In this document: piece by piece, positions 9,528-19,007 of the stretch
Layout: each line of letters opens with the position of its first letter
Position numbering within the stretch: position 1 is the stretch's first letter
Assembly (NCBI RefSeq): GCF_003852425.1
Contig: NZ_QAJN01000007.1
Span: 62,001 to 126,000, forward strand
Direction: 5' to 3'
DNA length: 64,000 bases
Origin: Paucibacter sp. KBW04
GTDB lineage: Bacteria > Pseudomonadota > Gammaproteobacteria > Burkholderiales > Burkholderiaceae_C
The notes under the pieces: generated by a model
The model's input: only the letters and a program-made list of their open reading frames with translations
What the model was told of the DNA's origin: nothing
Database searches by the model: none
Made by a program: the position numbers and the translations under genes

Positions 9528-10267
9528 GCACTGGGTCCTCAAATCAAAAAGGCGGCTTCGTTCTGGGCCTGATCGTCGGCTTGCTGGTCGGCTTGGCTGT
9601 CGCCCTGGGTGTGGCGCTCTACGTCACCAAGGTGCCGGTGCCCTTTATCAACAAGGTCCCGCAGCGCACGGCCGAGCAAGACGCCGAAGAAGCCGCCCGC
9701 AACAAGAACTGGGACCCCAATGCCCCCCTGGCCGGCAAGGCCGGTGCCAAGGCCGCCAGCGGCGTGGTGAGCCCGCCCGCAGTCACGCCCGCGCCTGGCG
9801 CACTGGAGACCCCGGTCGCCCTGCCCAGCACGCCGGCTCCAGCGGCCAGCCACGCCACCGCCCCCGTGCTAGCCAAGCCCGCCGACAAGCCGGTGGACAA
9901 GATCGCCGAGAAGATCGCGGAGAAAACCGCCGAGAAGGCTGCCGCTGAAAAGACGGCTGAGAAGGCCGCCGACAAAGCGGCGGACAAGAAGGCCGATGCC
10001 AAGGCCACTGCCGCAGCGGCCGCCGCCGATAGCAACGTCTACTTTGTGCAGGCCGGTGCCTTCACCAAGGCCGAGGACGCCGAGCAACAGCGCGCCAAGC
10101 TGGCCATCCAGGGCTTCAGCGCCAAGGTGATGGAGCGGGAGCAGTCCGGCCGCACCGTCTTCCGTGTGCGTCTGGGCCCTTTTGATGCCCGCGACGAAGC
10201 GCAAAGCGTGCAAGGCAAACTCGAGGCGGCCGGCATCGAGAACAATCTGGTTCCCGTCAAACGCTAA
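9524..10267 (+). CDS. SPOR-domain membrane protein (FtsN-like)
   Basis: 247 residues. One N-terminal transmembrane helix (about 10-32, [20 protein letters not shown]) follows a short cytoplasmic tail. A long linker (about 50-165) is rich in Ala, Pro and Lys and has AEK/ADK heptad-like repeats. The last 75 residues are a SPOR domain ([10 protein letters not shown] ... [15 protein letters not shown]), which binds denuded peptidoglycan at division septa. The gene overlaps argS by four bases and is followed 42 bases later by dsbA. The topology matches FtsN, but argS-linked SPOR proteins of this order are not proven divisome members. Confidence 0.9.
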   Translation: MSTGSSNQKGGFVLGLIVGLLVGLAVALGVALYVTKVPVPFINKVPQRTAEQDAEEAARNKNWDPNAPLAGKAGAKAASGVVSPPAVTPAPGALETPVALPSTPAPAASHATAPVLAKPADKPVDKIAEKIAEKTAEKAAAEKTAEKAADKAADKKADAKATAAAAAADSNVYFVQAGAFTKAEDAEQQRAKLAIQGFSAKVMEREQSGRTVFRVRLGPFDARDEAQSVQGKLEAAGIENNLVPVKR

Positions 10268-10309
10268 CCCTTTGCTTCCCAGCTCCTCTTCTTTCCAAGG
10301 ATTTCACAC

Positions 10310-10975
10310 ATGAAGCGTCGCGATTTCTCCGCTCAGCTGGGTCTGTCGGCCCTGGGTCTGTCCACCCTGGGCCTGCCCGGCATCGCCGTGGCCCAAGGCG
10401 GTCCGGTGGAAGGCAAGCAGTATCTGAAGCTTTCCCAGGCCCTGCCCACCACGCCGGGCAAGATCGATGTGGTCGAGTTCTTCTGGTACGGCTGCCCACA
10501 TTGCTACGCCTTTGACCCGACGCTGGAAGCCTGGGTCAAGCAGCTGCCCGCCGACGTGGCCTTCCGCCGCGTGCATGTGGGCTTCCGCGCCAATATCAAA
10601 TCGCACCAAAAGCTGTTCTACGCCCTGGAAGCCATGGGCAAGGAAGCCGAGGTCCACTCGGCCGTGTTCGCCTCCTTCCAGCGCGATATGCCCGAGAGCG
10701 ACAAGGACGTGATCGCCCTGGCCGCCCGCCTGGGTCTGGACGTGGCCAAGTTCACCGCCGCCTACAACTCCTTCGGCGTGCAGACCAAGTGCGCACAAGC
10801 CAGCAAGCTGTCGGAGGACTTCCGCATCGACGGCGTGCCGGCCCTGGGCATCGCTGGCCGCTACCTGACCTCCCCCTCCATCGCCGGCACCCGCGGCGCT
10901 GGCGAGCAGGTCAATGGCCAGCAAGCCGTGGCCGTGGCCGACTTCCTGATCAAGCTGGCCCGCAACAAGGGCTGA
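10310..10975 (+). CDS. dsbA: Thiol:disulfide interchange protein DsbA
   Basis: 221 residues. The N-terminal signal begins MKRRDFSAQLG, a Tat-like twin-arginine pattern, and ends GIAVAQG. The thioredoxin-fold active site is CPHC at Cys62/Cys65 in VEFFWYGCPHCYAFDP, and the cis-Pro loop is GVPALGI. It oxidises cysteine pairs in periplasmic proteins and would be recharged by DsbB, which is not in this window. The start has an AAGGA site (CCAAGGATTTCACACATG). A paralogue with CPAC lies at 57253-57918. Confidence 0.93.
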   Translation: MKRRDFSAQLGLSALGLSTLGLPGIAVAQGGPVEGKQYLKLSQALPTTPGKIDVVEFFWYGCPHCYAFDPTLEAWVKQLPADVAFRRVHVGFRANIKSHQKLFYALEAMGKEAEVHSAVFASFQRDMPESDKDVIALAARLGLDVAKFTAAYNSFGVQTKCAQASKLSEDFRIDGVPALGIAGRYLTSPSIAGTRGAGEQVNGQQAVAVADFLIKLARNKG

Positions 10976-10985
10976 TCTCCACCAG

Positions 10986-11010
10986 GCACACCCCGCAATG
11001 CGGGGTGTGC
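10986..11010 (+). terminator. Perfect 11-bp hairpin after dsbA
   Basis: GCACACCCCGC (10986-10996), loop AAT, GCGGGGTGTGC (11000-11010). A very stable stem just after the dsbA stop. The following sequence is pyrimidine-rich but lacks a clean T-run, so it may be a terminator, an mRNA-stabilising hairpin, or a roadblock before lptA. Confidence 0.6.
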
Positions 11011-11064
11011 GCCTGCTTCCTCTGACCCTGCAGGGCTAGAATGGTCTGCAAGAACTGTGCCGCC

Positions 11065-11715
11065 ATGAAAAAGCCTGCCTCCCCCTTCCATTTGCCGACT
11101 GCTGCCCGCCTGCTGAGCCTGAGCGTGGGCCTCTGCCTGGGCCTGGCAAATCCGGCGCAGGCCGAGAAAGCCGACCAGCTCAAGCCGCTCAATATCGCTT
11201 CTGAAAAGGGCGGCAGCATCGATATGGCGCGTCAGCGCACCGAGTTCAGCGGCAATGTGGTGCTGAGCAAGGGCAGCCTGATCCTGCGCGCCGAGCGCAT
11301 CGATCTGCGCGAAACCGGCGACGGCTATTACCAAGCCTATGCCAATGGCCAGACGGGCAAGCAGGTCAGCTTCCGCCAGGCCCGCGATGTGCCCGGCGAA
11401 GCCATCGAAGGCTTTGCCGACCAGGTCGAGTACGACACCCGCAGCGACACCGTGCGCTTCATCGGCAATGCGGTGGTGCATCGACTGGTCGGTGCGGCCG
11501 TGGCCGACGAGGTCACCGGCGCCGTCATCGTGTTTGACAACCGCAGCGAAATCTTCACCCTGGACGGTGGCCAAAACTCGCCCCATCCCAGTGGCCGCGT
11601 GCGTGTGGTGATGATGCCGCGCGGTGCCGCCAGCGCAGCGCCCCCCGACAGCCCCGCCTCCGGTGTCAATCTGCAACCCAGCACCAGCCTGCCCGGCGGC
11701 AAGAAGCCCTCATGA
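11065..11715 (+). CDS. lptA: LPS transport periplasmic protein LptA
   Basis: About 216 residues. A Sec signal peptide (1-33, ending ANPAQA) precedes an OstA/LptA beta-jellyroll domain: [38 protein letters not shown] and the [12 protein letters not shown] strand repeats. It forms the periplasmic bridge that carries lipopolysaccharide from LptBFGC to LptDE. The open frame extends eight codons further upstream to 11041, but the ATG at 11065 starts the signal peptide best. lptC and kdsC, often just upstream, are absent. Its stop overlaps the lptB start (ATGA), so the two are translationally coupled. Confidence 0.93.
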   Translation: MKKPASPFHLPTAARLLSLSVGLCLGLANPAQAEKADQLKPLNIASEKGGSIDMARQRTEFSGNVVLSKGSLILRAERIDLRETGDGYYQAYANGQTGKQVSFRQARDVPGEAIEGFADQVEYDTRSDTVRFIGNAVVHRLVGAAVADEVTGAVIVFDNRSEIFTLDGGQNSPHPSGRVRVVMMPRGAASAAPPDSPASGVNLQPSTSLPGGKKPS

Positions 11716-12482
11716 GTGGCGGCCTGCAACAAGCCGGCGCGCGCAGCCGCCTGGACGCCCAAGGCCTGGCCAAGAGCTATGGCGTGCGCAAGGTGGTCAA
11801 GAACGTGCACCTGGGCGTGGACAGCGGCGAGGTCGTCGGCCTGCTGGGCCCCAACGGGGCCGGCAAGACCACCAGCTTCTACATGATTGTGGGCCTGGTG
11901 CGGGCCGATGCCGGCGAGATCCATATCGATGGCCGCGAGGTCCAGCACCTGCCCATCCACCAGCGCGCGCGCTTGGGCCTGAGCTATCTGCCGCAGGAAG
12001 CCTCCATCTTTCGCAAACTCAATGTGGAAGAGAACATCCGCGCCGTGCTGGAGTTGCAGCTCGATGCCGAGGGCCGGCCGCTGAGCAAGACCCGCATCAA
12101 CGAGTTGCTGGAAAACCTGCTGCACGACCTCAGCATCGAGAAGCTGCGCAACAGCCCCGCCCCGGCCTTGTCGGGCGGTGAACGCCGCCGGGTCGAGATC
12201 GCCCGCGCCCTGGCCACCCAGCCGCGTTTCATCTTGCTGGACGAACCCTTTGCCGGGGTCGACCCCATCGCCGTGCTGGAGATCCAGCGCATCATCAGCT
12301 TCCTGAAAGCGCGTGGCATCGGGGTCTTGATCACCGACCACAATGTGCGCGAAACCCTGGGGATTTGCGACCGCGCCTACATCATCAGCGAAGGCGCCGT
12401 GCTGGCCGAAGGAACACCTGCCGAGATCGTGGACAACCCCGACGTGCGCAAGGTCTACCTCGGCGAAAACTTCCGCATGTAA
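11712..12482 (+). CDS. lptB: LPS export ABC transporter ATP-binding protein LptB
   Basis: 256 residues. Walker A is GPNGAGKT (46-53), the Q-loop lies in YLPQEASIF, the signature is [15 protein letters not shown], Walker B is [13 protein letters not shown], and the switch histidine is in [10 protein letters not shown]. These are diagnostic of LptB, the ATPase that drives LPS extraction with LptFG. The C-terminus [12 protein letters not shown] is also typical. It begins inside the lptA stop codon and precedes rpoN, the conserved proteobacterial order. Confidence 0.96.
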   Translation: MSGGLQQAGARSRLDAQGLAKSYGVRKVVKNVHLGVDSGEVVGLLGPNGAGKTTSFYMIVGLVRADAGEIHIDGREVQHLPIHQRARLGLSYLPQEASIFRKLNVEENIRAVLELQLDAEGRPLSKTRINELLENLLHDLSIEKLRNSPAPALSGGERRRVEIARALATQPRFILLDEPFAGVDPIAVLEIQRIISFLKARGIGVLITDHNVRETLGICDRAYIISEGAVLAEGTPAEIVDNPDVRKVYLGENFRM

Positions 12483-12511
12483 CGAAATGCTTGCCCCCAC
12501 GCTCGCTTTGC

Positions 12512-12560
12512 TCGCTGCCCCCCGAGGGGGCGCTCCGGCCCCTTCGGGCGGCCGTGCGGG
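12512..12560. repeat. GC-rich tandem hairpins in the lptB-rpoN spacer
   Basis: GCCCCC (12517-12522) pairs with GGGGGC (12526-12531) around a CGA loop, followed by a second GC-rich palindrome around CCTTCGGG. The pattern resembles the C4/G4 hairpin at 43750-43764 and looks like a member of a dispersed palindromic (REP-like) family. It could also attenuate transcription into rpoN. Confidence 0.45.
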
Positions 12561-12578
12561 TCCGGAACCCGGCCGAGC

Positions 12579-14108
12579 ATGAAGCAATCCCTCCAGCTCA
12601 GGCTGAGTCAGCACCTATCGCTGACGCCGCAATTGCAGCAGTCCATCCGGCTGCTGCAGCTCTCGACCCTGGAGCTGAACCAGGAAATCGAGCAGATGAT
12701 GGCGCAGAACCCGCTGCTGGATACCGAGGACGACTTCAGCGTCGCGGCGCCCGAAATCAGCGAGCTGCGCCCCGCCAGCACGGCCGAGGACAGCGGCGCC
12801 GACACCGAGCTGGGCGGCGGCAGCGAGCTTGAGTCCACGCCCGAGCTGAAGGCCGAGGACTTCGGCAGCACCGAACGCGAGGACTGGGAAAACGGCACCG
12901 AGGGCGATGACTTCGACGGCATCCGCGAGCTGCCCGCCAATAGCAATGGCAGCAGCAGCGCCAGCGGCGATGAAGACGGCGAGCGCAGCAACCAGGACTC
13001 GGCCGAGATCAGCCTGCAAGAGCACCTGACGGCGCAAATGGCCGGCATGCATCTGAGCGAATCGGACCGCGTCGCCCTGCAAGTGCTGATCGAATCGCTC
13101 AACGAAGACGGCTATCTGGAAGACAGCCTGGAGGCCATCGTCATTGGCTTGCTGGGTGAGGAGGACGAGGCCACCGAGGACCGCGAAGAGCTGCTGGATC
13201 ATTTGCGCATCGCCCTCAAATGGCTGCAGAACATGGACCCTGCCGGGGTCGGCGCCAAGGATCTGGCCGAGTGCCTGGTGCTGCAGCTGCGCGCCCTGGG
13301 CCCCAGCCCGGCGCAGATGATCGCCATCCTGATCTGCAAACAGCATCTGGAATTGCTGGCCAAACGCGATAGCAAAAAGCTGATGGCCCTGACCGGCGCC
13401 GACGAGCCCTTGCTGCGCGAGGCCCAAGCCCTGATCCGCGCGCTGGAGCCCAAGCCCGGCCGTCGCTTTGCCCGTGGCCAGGCCGCCGCCGTCGTGCCCG
13501 ATGTGATGGTGCGCAAGGTGGGGCGCGAGCTGCGCGTCATGCTCAACCCGGAAGTCACGCCCAAACTGCGCATCAACGAGCTGTATGCCAATGCCTTGCG
13601 CCAGACCCGCGGCGGCATCACCAACAGCCCCTTGGGCGGCCAGCTGCAGGAGGCGCGCTGGTTCATCAAGAACATCCAGCAGCGCTTTGACACCATCTTG
13701 CGCGTCTCCAAGGCGATTGTGGAGCGGCAAAAAGGCTTCTTCACCCACGGCGCCCTGGCCATGAAGCCCCTGGTGCTGCGCGAGATCGCCGATGAGCTGG
13801 GCCTGCACGAGTCCACCATCTCGCGCGTCACCACGGCCAAATACATGGCCACCACCTTTGGCACATTTGAGCTGAAGTACTTCTTCGGCTCCGGCCTGTC
13901 CACCGAGGCCGGGGGCAATGCCTCCAGCACGGCCGTGCGGGCCTTGATCAAGCAGTTTGTCGAGGCCGAGCCGGCCAACAAGCCCCTGTCCGACAGCGCC
14001 CTGGCCAGCATGCTGGAAGAACAAGGCATTCAGGTGGCGCGCCGCACCGTGGCCAAATACCGGGAAGCGCTCAAAATCGCGCCGGCCAATCTGCGCAAAA
14101 ACCCCTGA
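12579..14108 (+). CDS. rpoN: RNA polymerase sigma-54 factor
   Basis: 509 residues. The Gln/Leu-rich activator-interaction region is at 1-50 (LRLSQHLSLTPQLQQSIRLL). An acidic linker at 50-150 precedes the core-binding domain. The helix-turn-helix contains HESTISRVTTAKYM, and the RpoN box ARRTVAKYRE lies near residue 490. It directs polymerase to -24/-12 promoters and needs AAA+ activators. It follows lptB by 96 bases that hold palindromic hairpins. The usual next genes (hpf, ptsN) are missing; a GGDEF-EAL gene follows instead. Confidence 0.96.
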   Translation: MKQSLQLRLSQHLSLTPQLQQSIRLLQLSTLELNQEIEQMMAQNPLLDTEDDFSVAAPEISELRPASTAEDSGADTELGGGSELESTPELKAEDFGSTEREDWENGTEGDDFDGIRELPANSNGSSSASGDEDGERSNQDSAEISLQEHLTAQMAGMHLSESDRVALQVLIESLNEDGYLEDSLEAIVIGLLGEEDEATEDREELLDHLRIALKWLQNMDPAGVGAKDLAECLVLQLRALGPSPAQMIAILICKQHLELLAKRDSKKLMALTGADEPLLREAQALIRALEPKPGRRFARGQAAAVVPDVMVRKVGRELRVMLNPEVTPKLRINELYANALRQTRGGITNSPLGGQLQEARWFIKNIQQRFDTILRVSKAIVERQKGFFTHGALAMKPLVLREIADELGLHESTISRVTTAKYMATTFGTFELKYFFGSGLSTEAGGNASSTAVRALIKQFVEAEPANKPLSDSALASMLEEQGIQVARRTVAKYREALKIAPANLRKNP

Positions 14109-14239
14109 GGCGCGCGAAAATTCGGCCCTGCTCCGCACAGGAAAACTGCTAGGCCAAGCCTCAGCAGCCCAAGGCTTGACCTGCATCAAGCCGCAGTCCA
14201 CCCACCCTCGTTAAGGTGCCGGACGCTGCCGCTCCCACC

Positions 14240-17200
14240 ATGTCCACCGAACTCCTTTCTTCGGCTTCGCCCGCGAAGCCTCGCCGCCTTTTTGTCCGTC
14301 AATGGGCGGCGCTGATCCTCGCCTGGTTCTTGGCCTGGCTGCTCACCGGCCTGTGGCTGAGCCATGAGCGCAGCCAGCTGCGCCAGCACGAGGGCGAACG
14401 CCTGCAGGCCACGGTGCAGACCCTGGACGGCATCGTCTCCCAGCAATTGCTGGGCATACAGGCGGCGCTCAAGACCATGGCCAGCTTCTATCCTCAATGG
14501 CGCAGCGGCCATTTGCAGGAAGACGGCGCCAGCCTGCTGTCCACCCTGGCCGAAACCATGCCCGGCGTGCGCGTCGCCTCCATCTTCGACCAACAGGGCC
14601 GCCTGCTGGCCAGCTCCCAGGCCGAACTGGTGGGCAGCATGCATGGCGACCGGGCCTTCTTTACCGCGCCGCAAGCGCAAGCCCAGCCGGACCTGCTCTA
14701 CATCTCGCCGCCTTACCGCAATCTGCAAGGCATCTACACCATGACCTTGTCGCGCGCGCTGTTCGACGCGAAGGGACGCTTTGTGGGCGTGGCCGCCATC
14801 GCCCTGGACCCGGAGTACTTCAAGCTGGTGCTGGGCACGGCCCAGACCTCGGAGGACACCTGGAGCGTGCTGATCCATATCGACGGCCTCTTGTTCAGCA
14901 TGTTGCCGCATAACGAAGGCTGGCTAGGCCGCAATTTGCTGGGCTACTCCGGCTCCTTGCTGCAGCAGCACCTCGCTTCAGGCGGCGACCAAAACATCTT
15001 GCAAGGCATGTCCCTGGTCAGTGGCGATGAGCGCCTCACTGCCATCCACACCGTCAAGGTGAATGGCCTGGCCATGAACAAACATCTGGTCGTCGCCATC
15101 GGCCGCAAGGTCGAGACCCTGGATCTGCCCTGGCGCCAACAGGTGCAGATGACGGTCACCGGCGGCCTGATTCTGTGCCTGGTCAGCGGCCTGGGTCTGG
15201 GCCTGTGGCAGCGCCGCATGCGCAGCATGGACGAGCTGCGCGAAGCCCAGCGCCGCAGCGAGCGCGAGAGCGCCGAACGCATGACCTTAGCCCTGGAAGG
15301 CGCCGACCTGAGCCTGTGGGACTGGGACCTGCCCAGCGGCCGCCTGCAGGTGGACGGGCGCTGGCACAGCATGCTGGGGTATGGGCCCGATGAGCTGCCC
15401 CTGCACTACAGCAGCTGGCAGGACCGCCTGCACCCCGAGGACGCCGGCCCCACCCTGCGCCTGCTGCAGGACTATCTGGACGGCCGACGCGAGTGCTACA
15501 CCACCGAGTTCCGCCTGCAGCACAAGGACGGCCACTGGGTCTGGGTGCGCGCCAATGGCCGCGTCATGTCGCGTGACGCGCAAGGCCGTCCGCAACGCCT
15601 GGTGGGCACCAATCTGGACATTTCCCCGGCCAAGCGCGCCGAGCAAACCCTGCAGGCCCAGGCGCAACACACCCAGGCGATTCTGGACAATATGGTGGAC
15701 GGCGTGATCACCATCGACGCCCAGGGCAATATCGCCAGCTTCAATGCCTCGGCCTGCCGCATGTTCGGCTACACGCCCGAGGAGGTCTTGGGCCGCAACG
15801 TCAGCCTGCTGATGCCCGAGCCCGAATCGGGCCGGCACGACGGCTATTTGCGCAGCTTCTTCCGCGGCCAAACGCCGCGCGTCATCGGCGTGGGCCGCGA
15901 CGTCAATGGCCGCCGCAAGGCCGGCAGCATCTTCCCCATGAGCTTGGCGGTCTCGCGCATCGAACGCGATGGCCAGACCCTCTTCATCGGCCTGACCCGA
16001 GACATCACCGAGCGCAAGCGCGCCGAGGCCGCCATCGAGAAGCTGGCCTTCAATGACCCGCTGACCGGCCTGCCCAATCGCCGCCTGCTGCTGGACCGCC
16101 TGGACCAGACCCTGGCCTCGCGCCAGCGCCAGGGCCGCCACGGCGCCGTCGTCTTCATCGATCTGGACAATTTCAAATCGCTCAACGACACCCTGGGCCA
16201 CGGCATGGGCGATCTGCTCTTGCAAAGCATCGCCAAGCGTCTGCAAAGCGCCGTGCGCGCGCAGGACTCGGTGGCGCGCTGGGGTGGGGATGAATTCGTC
16301 GTGCTGCTGCAGGACCTGGGAGCCGATCGCGCCGAAGCCATACGCCATGCCGAGGCGGCCTGCGAGAAGCTCTTGCGCGTGCTGGGCCAGCCCTATCAGC
16401 TGAAGGACTATCTGCACCACAGCACGCCCAGCATAGGCATCGTGGTCTGGGGCGCCGAGGACCGCAGCAGCGAAGACCTGCTCAAACACGCCGACCACGC
16501 CATGTACCAGGCCAAGGCGGCGGGGCGCAACCAGCTCTGCTTCTTCGACCCGGTGACTCAAGCCGCCATGGCCGATCGCGCCGTGCTGGAGGCCGATCTC
16601 CGCGTGGCCTTGCGCAACAACCAGTTCGAGCTGCATCTGCAGCCCCAGGTCAACCATCTGGGCGCGCTGACCGGTGCCGAGCTGCTGCTGCGCTGGCGCC
16701 ATCCCACGCGCGGCTGGGTCTCGCCCGCCCAGTTCATCCCCCTGGCCGAACAGACCGGCCTGATCGTGCCTCTGGGTGAATGGGTGCTGCAGCAGGCCTG
16801 CTTCCAGCTGGCTCTGTGGGCGGAGCAGCCGCGCATGGCGGGCCTGACCTTGGCCGTCAACGTCAGCGCCCATCAATTCCGTCAGAAGGGATTTTTGGAG
16901 ACGGTGCAAAACCTGCTGTCGCGCAGCGGCGCACCGGCCAATCGCCTCAAGCTGGAGCTGACCGAGAGCGCCCTGGTGGACGATGTAGAGGCCGTCATCG
17001 CCCTGATGGGCGAGCTCAACCAGCTGGGCGTCAAGCTCTCGCTGGACGACTTCGGCACCGGCTACTCCTCGCTGGCCTATCTGAAGCGCTTGCCGCTCAA
17101 GCAGCTCAAGATCGACCAGAGCTTTGTGCGCGATCTGCTCAACGAGCCCAATGCCCGCTCCATCGCCCACGCCATCTTGCAGCTGGGCGAAAGCCTGGGC

Positions 17201-17422
17201 CTGCATGTGATCGCCGAGGGCGTGGAGACGCTGGAGCAACGCGCCTTGTTGGTGGAGATGGGCTGCCTGGCCTTCCAAGGCTATCTGTTCAGCCGCCCCC
17301 TGCCCTTGGCCGACTTCATCCAACTCGCCCGCGAATGGCAGTCGCAACACAAGGTGCAAGCGCCCGGCTCTGGCCAGGCCAAAGCCCTCCACGCGCCAGC
17401 GGCCCTGGCCGAGACCGGCTGA
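14240..17422 (+). CDS. Membrane-anchored dCache-PAS-PAS-GGDEF-EAL protein
   Basis: About 1060 residues. Two transmembrane helices (about 20-40 and 303-325) flank a periplasmic dCache-like sensor with VASIFDQQGRLLASS and DRAFFTAP segments. Two PAS/PAC domains follow (about 350-590). The GGDEF motif is intact at 682-686 in RWGGDEF, and an RxxD inhibitory site (RAQD) lies five residues before it. The EAL domain has ELLLRW at the signature, ESALVDD, DDFGTGYSSLAYLKRLPLKQ and AEGVET, so its metal ligands look complete. It could both make and break c-di-GMP. A GTG at 14216 would add eight residues; I prefer the ATG. It stands alone. Confidence 0.9.
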   Translation: MSTELLSSASPAKPRRLFVRQWAALILAWFLAWLLTGLWLSHERSQLRQHEGERLQATVQTLDGIVSQQLLGIQAALKTMASFYPQWRSGHLQEDGASLLSTLAETMPGVRVASIFDQQGRLLASSQAELVGSMHGDRAFFTAPQAQAQPDLLYISPPYRNLQGIYTMTLSRALFDAKGRFVGVAAIALDPEYFKLVLGTAQTSEDTWSVLIHIDGLLFSMLPHNEGWLGRNLLGYSGSLLQQHLASGGDQNILQGMSLVSGDERLTAIHTVKVNGLAMNKHLVVAIGRKVETLDLPWRQQVQMTVTGGLILCLVSGLGLGLWQRRMRSMDELREAQRRSERESAERMTLALEGADLSLWDWDLPSGRLQVDGRWHSMLGYGPDELPLHYSSWQDRLHPEDAGPTLRLLQDYLDGRRECYTTEFRLQHKDGHWVWVRANGRVMSRDAQGRPQRLVGTNLDISPAKRAEQTLQAQAQHTQAILDNMVDGVITIDAQGNIASFNASACRMFGYTPEEVLGRNVSLLMPEPESGRHDGYLRSFFRGQTPRVIGVGRDVNGRRKAGSIFPMSLAVSRIERDGQTLFIGLTRDITERKRAEAAIEKLAFNDPLTGLPNRRLLLDRLDQTLASRQRQGRHGAVVFIDLDNFKSLNDTLGHGMGDLLLQSIAKRLQSAVRAQDSVARWGGDEFVVLLQDLGADRAEAIRHAEAACEKLLRVLGQPYQLKDYLHHSTPSIGIVVWGAEDRSSEDLLKHADHAMYQAKAAGRNQLCFFDPVTQAAMADRAVLEADLRVALRNNQFELHLQPQVNHLGALTGAELLLRWRHPTRGWVSPAQFIPLAEQTGLIVPLGEWVLQQACFQLALWAEQPRMAGLTLAVNVSAHQFRQKGFLETVQNLLSRSGAPANRLKLELTESALVDDVEAVIALMGELNQLGVKLSLDDFGTGYSSLAYLKRLPLKQLKIDQSFVRDLLNEPNARSIAHAILQLGESLGLHVIAEGVETLEQRALLVEMGCLAFQGYLFSRPLPLADFIQLAREWQSQHKVQAPGSGQAKALHAPAALAETG

Positions 17423-17594
17423 GGCAGCGCCGAGCCCGGCCTTGTTCGTGGGGGGTGGGCGTGCATAGTTCACGGCCTCAAACAGGCAAGGTCTTAGTGG
17501 CCCTCAAGCAAGCTGACAATCCGGCCGAGGGGATGAAGCCGAGAGCAAGAGTGGCCGCCAGCCGCCAGCGACGCTGTATTTGAGGATCAAGGAC

Positions 17595-19007
17595 ATGGGC
17601 GCAAATGCTGCCAGGACGGCCAACACGGCGGTCCAGACGAACGACCCGGGTCAGGCCTTTTTCTGGCAGCCGGAAGCCGGCAGCTACTTTGCCACCGCCT
17701 CGCTGGAGTTGCTGCGCCTGGGCCTGCGGGCCGGGCTGGAGTCGGGCCACGGCGTGCTGGTGCTGACCGGCGAGGTGGGCTCGGGCAAGACCTTGCTCTT
17801 GCGCATGGCCTTGCAAAACCTGCCCGCCGCCGACGGCCACACCGCCTACCTCAGCTACACCTCGATGAGCGGGCATGAAATCCTGCAGTCCATCGCCTTT
17901 GCCTTTGGCATGCCTAGCGGCGCGGACGCACCCGCCCTGACCCCGCAAGACTGGCTGGCCGAGCAACTCAAAACCTGGGCCGCCCGCGCCGAGCCGGCTC
18001 TCTTGGTGATCGACGAGGCGCAAAGCCTGCCGCCCGAGACCCTGCTGTCCCTGCTCAAGCTCAATCAGCTGCGCCCCAAGGGCAGGCATGCGCTGCGCGT
18101 CATCCTGGTCGGCCAGACGCCCTTGCTCAATATGCTTAAGGCGCCCGAGTTGCAGGCCTTTGCCGCCGATATCGGCCCGCGTTTTCATCTCTCGCCGCTG
18201 CGGGCCGAGGAGTCTCACGCCTTCATCCAAAGCCGCTTGCTGCTGGCCGCCGCCGACCACGGCCCCACCGAATTCAAACCCGAAGCCTATGAGGCCATCC
18301 ACGCCTGCTGCGTGGGCAACCCCGGCCGCATCAAGCTGCTGTGCAAGCATCTGCTGCAGTCCGCCTGGCTGATGGACGAGCAACAGCCCATCGACGCCGC
18401 CATGGTGGCCGCCCAAGCCGAGGAGCTGGGCCTGGACCCGGCCCTGGCCCTGAGCGCCCGCGGCGCCACGACCGCCAGCAGCAGGCAAGGCAAGGGCATG
18501 CCGGCCTCGGCGCAGGGCACCCCCGGCCCGGCCGCGCCCAAGCGCCAGCATGCCCATCGCCCGCTGGTCGGCATGGTCACCGCCGGCCTGGTGCTGCTGG
18601 CCACCGGCCTGGGCGCCCTCAAGCATTGGCCCGAACTGCTTGGCGTCGCGCCGCAGACCACGGCCCAGCAAGCCGCCACGCCTGAGTTGCAAAACAAACC
18701 CTGGCCCACGCCTCCCAGCCCGCTGATCAACAGCCAGAGCAGCGCCAGCACCGGCAAGGCCGTGGCGAATGCCAGCGCCCCCTCAGCCACGGCCTCCGAG
18801 CCACCGCCGCCGGTGGCCCTGGCCTTTGACGACCCCAGCTCCGCGGCCCTGGGCAGCCGAGTGCCGCCCATCAAGCCCGCCCTGCCCGCGCAGGCGAGCA
18901 CCAGCAAGACCGGCAACAAGGCTTGCGCCAATCTGCTGGCCCGCCTGTCCCTGGGCGAGCCCTTGTCCGCCAAGGACCGGCGGGAACTGGACGAACAATG
19001 TCGCTAA
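17595..19007 (+). CDS. ExeA/MshM-type AAA ATPase of a secretion or pilus system
   Basis: About 470 residues. The cytosolic AAA domain has Walker A GEVGSGKT (59-66) and Walker B ALLVIDEAQ, followed by an ExeA-like LLKLNQLRP segment. One transmembrane helix near residue 325 (LVGMVTAGLVLLATGLGAL) leads to a Pro/Ala/Ser-rich periplasmic part with a short Cys-containing tail. ExeA/GspA proteins use ATP to help assemble secretins; MshM is the MSHA-pilus version. The ATG has an AAGGA site; an in-frame TTG five codons upstream is less likely. It overlaps the next gene by 10 bases. It is probably the partner of the secretin operon at 42.8-52.2 kb. Confidence 0.8.
   Translation: MGANAARTANTAVQTNDPGQAFFWQPEAGSYFATASLELLRLGLRAGLESGHGVLVLTGEVGSGKTLLLRMALQNLPAADGHTAYLSYTSMSGHEILQSIAFAFGMPSGADAPALTPQDWLAEQLKTWAARAEPALLVIDEAQSLPPETLLSLLKLNQLRPKGRHALRVILVGQTPLLNMLKAPELQAFAADIGPRFHLSPLRAEESHAFIQSRLLLAAADHGPTEFKPEAYEAIHACCVGNPGRIKLLCKHLLQSAWLMDEQQPIDAAMVAAQAEELGLDPALALSARGATTASSRQGKGMPASAQGTPGPAAPKRQHAHRPLVGMVTAGLVLLATGLGALKHWPELLGVAPQTTAQQAATPELQNKPWPTPPSPLINSQSSASTGKAVANASAPSATASEPPPPVALAFDDPSSAALGSRVPPIKPALPAQASTSKTGNKACANLLARLSLGEPLSAKDRRELDEQCR

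Noticed and set aside
12615-14201. Antisense open frame of 528 codons opposite rpoN
   Set aside because: Same composition artefact; rpoN is certain.
15287-17473. Antisense open frame of 728 codons opposite the GGDEF-EAL gene
   Set aside because: Shadow of a high-GC coding strand with His/Gln/Ala-rich low-information translation. The plus-strand gene has many diagnostic motifs.
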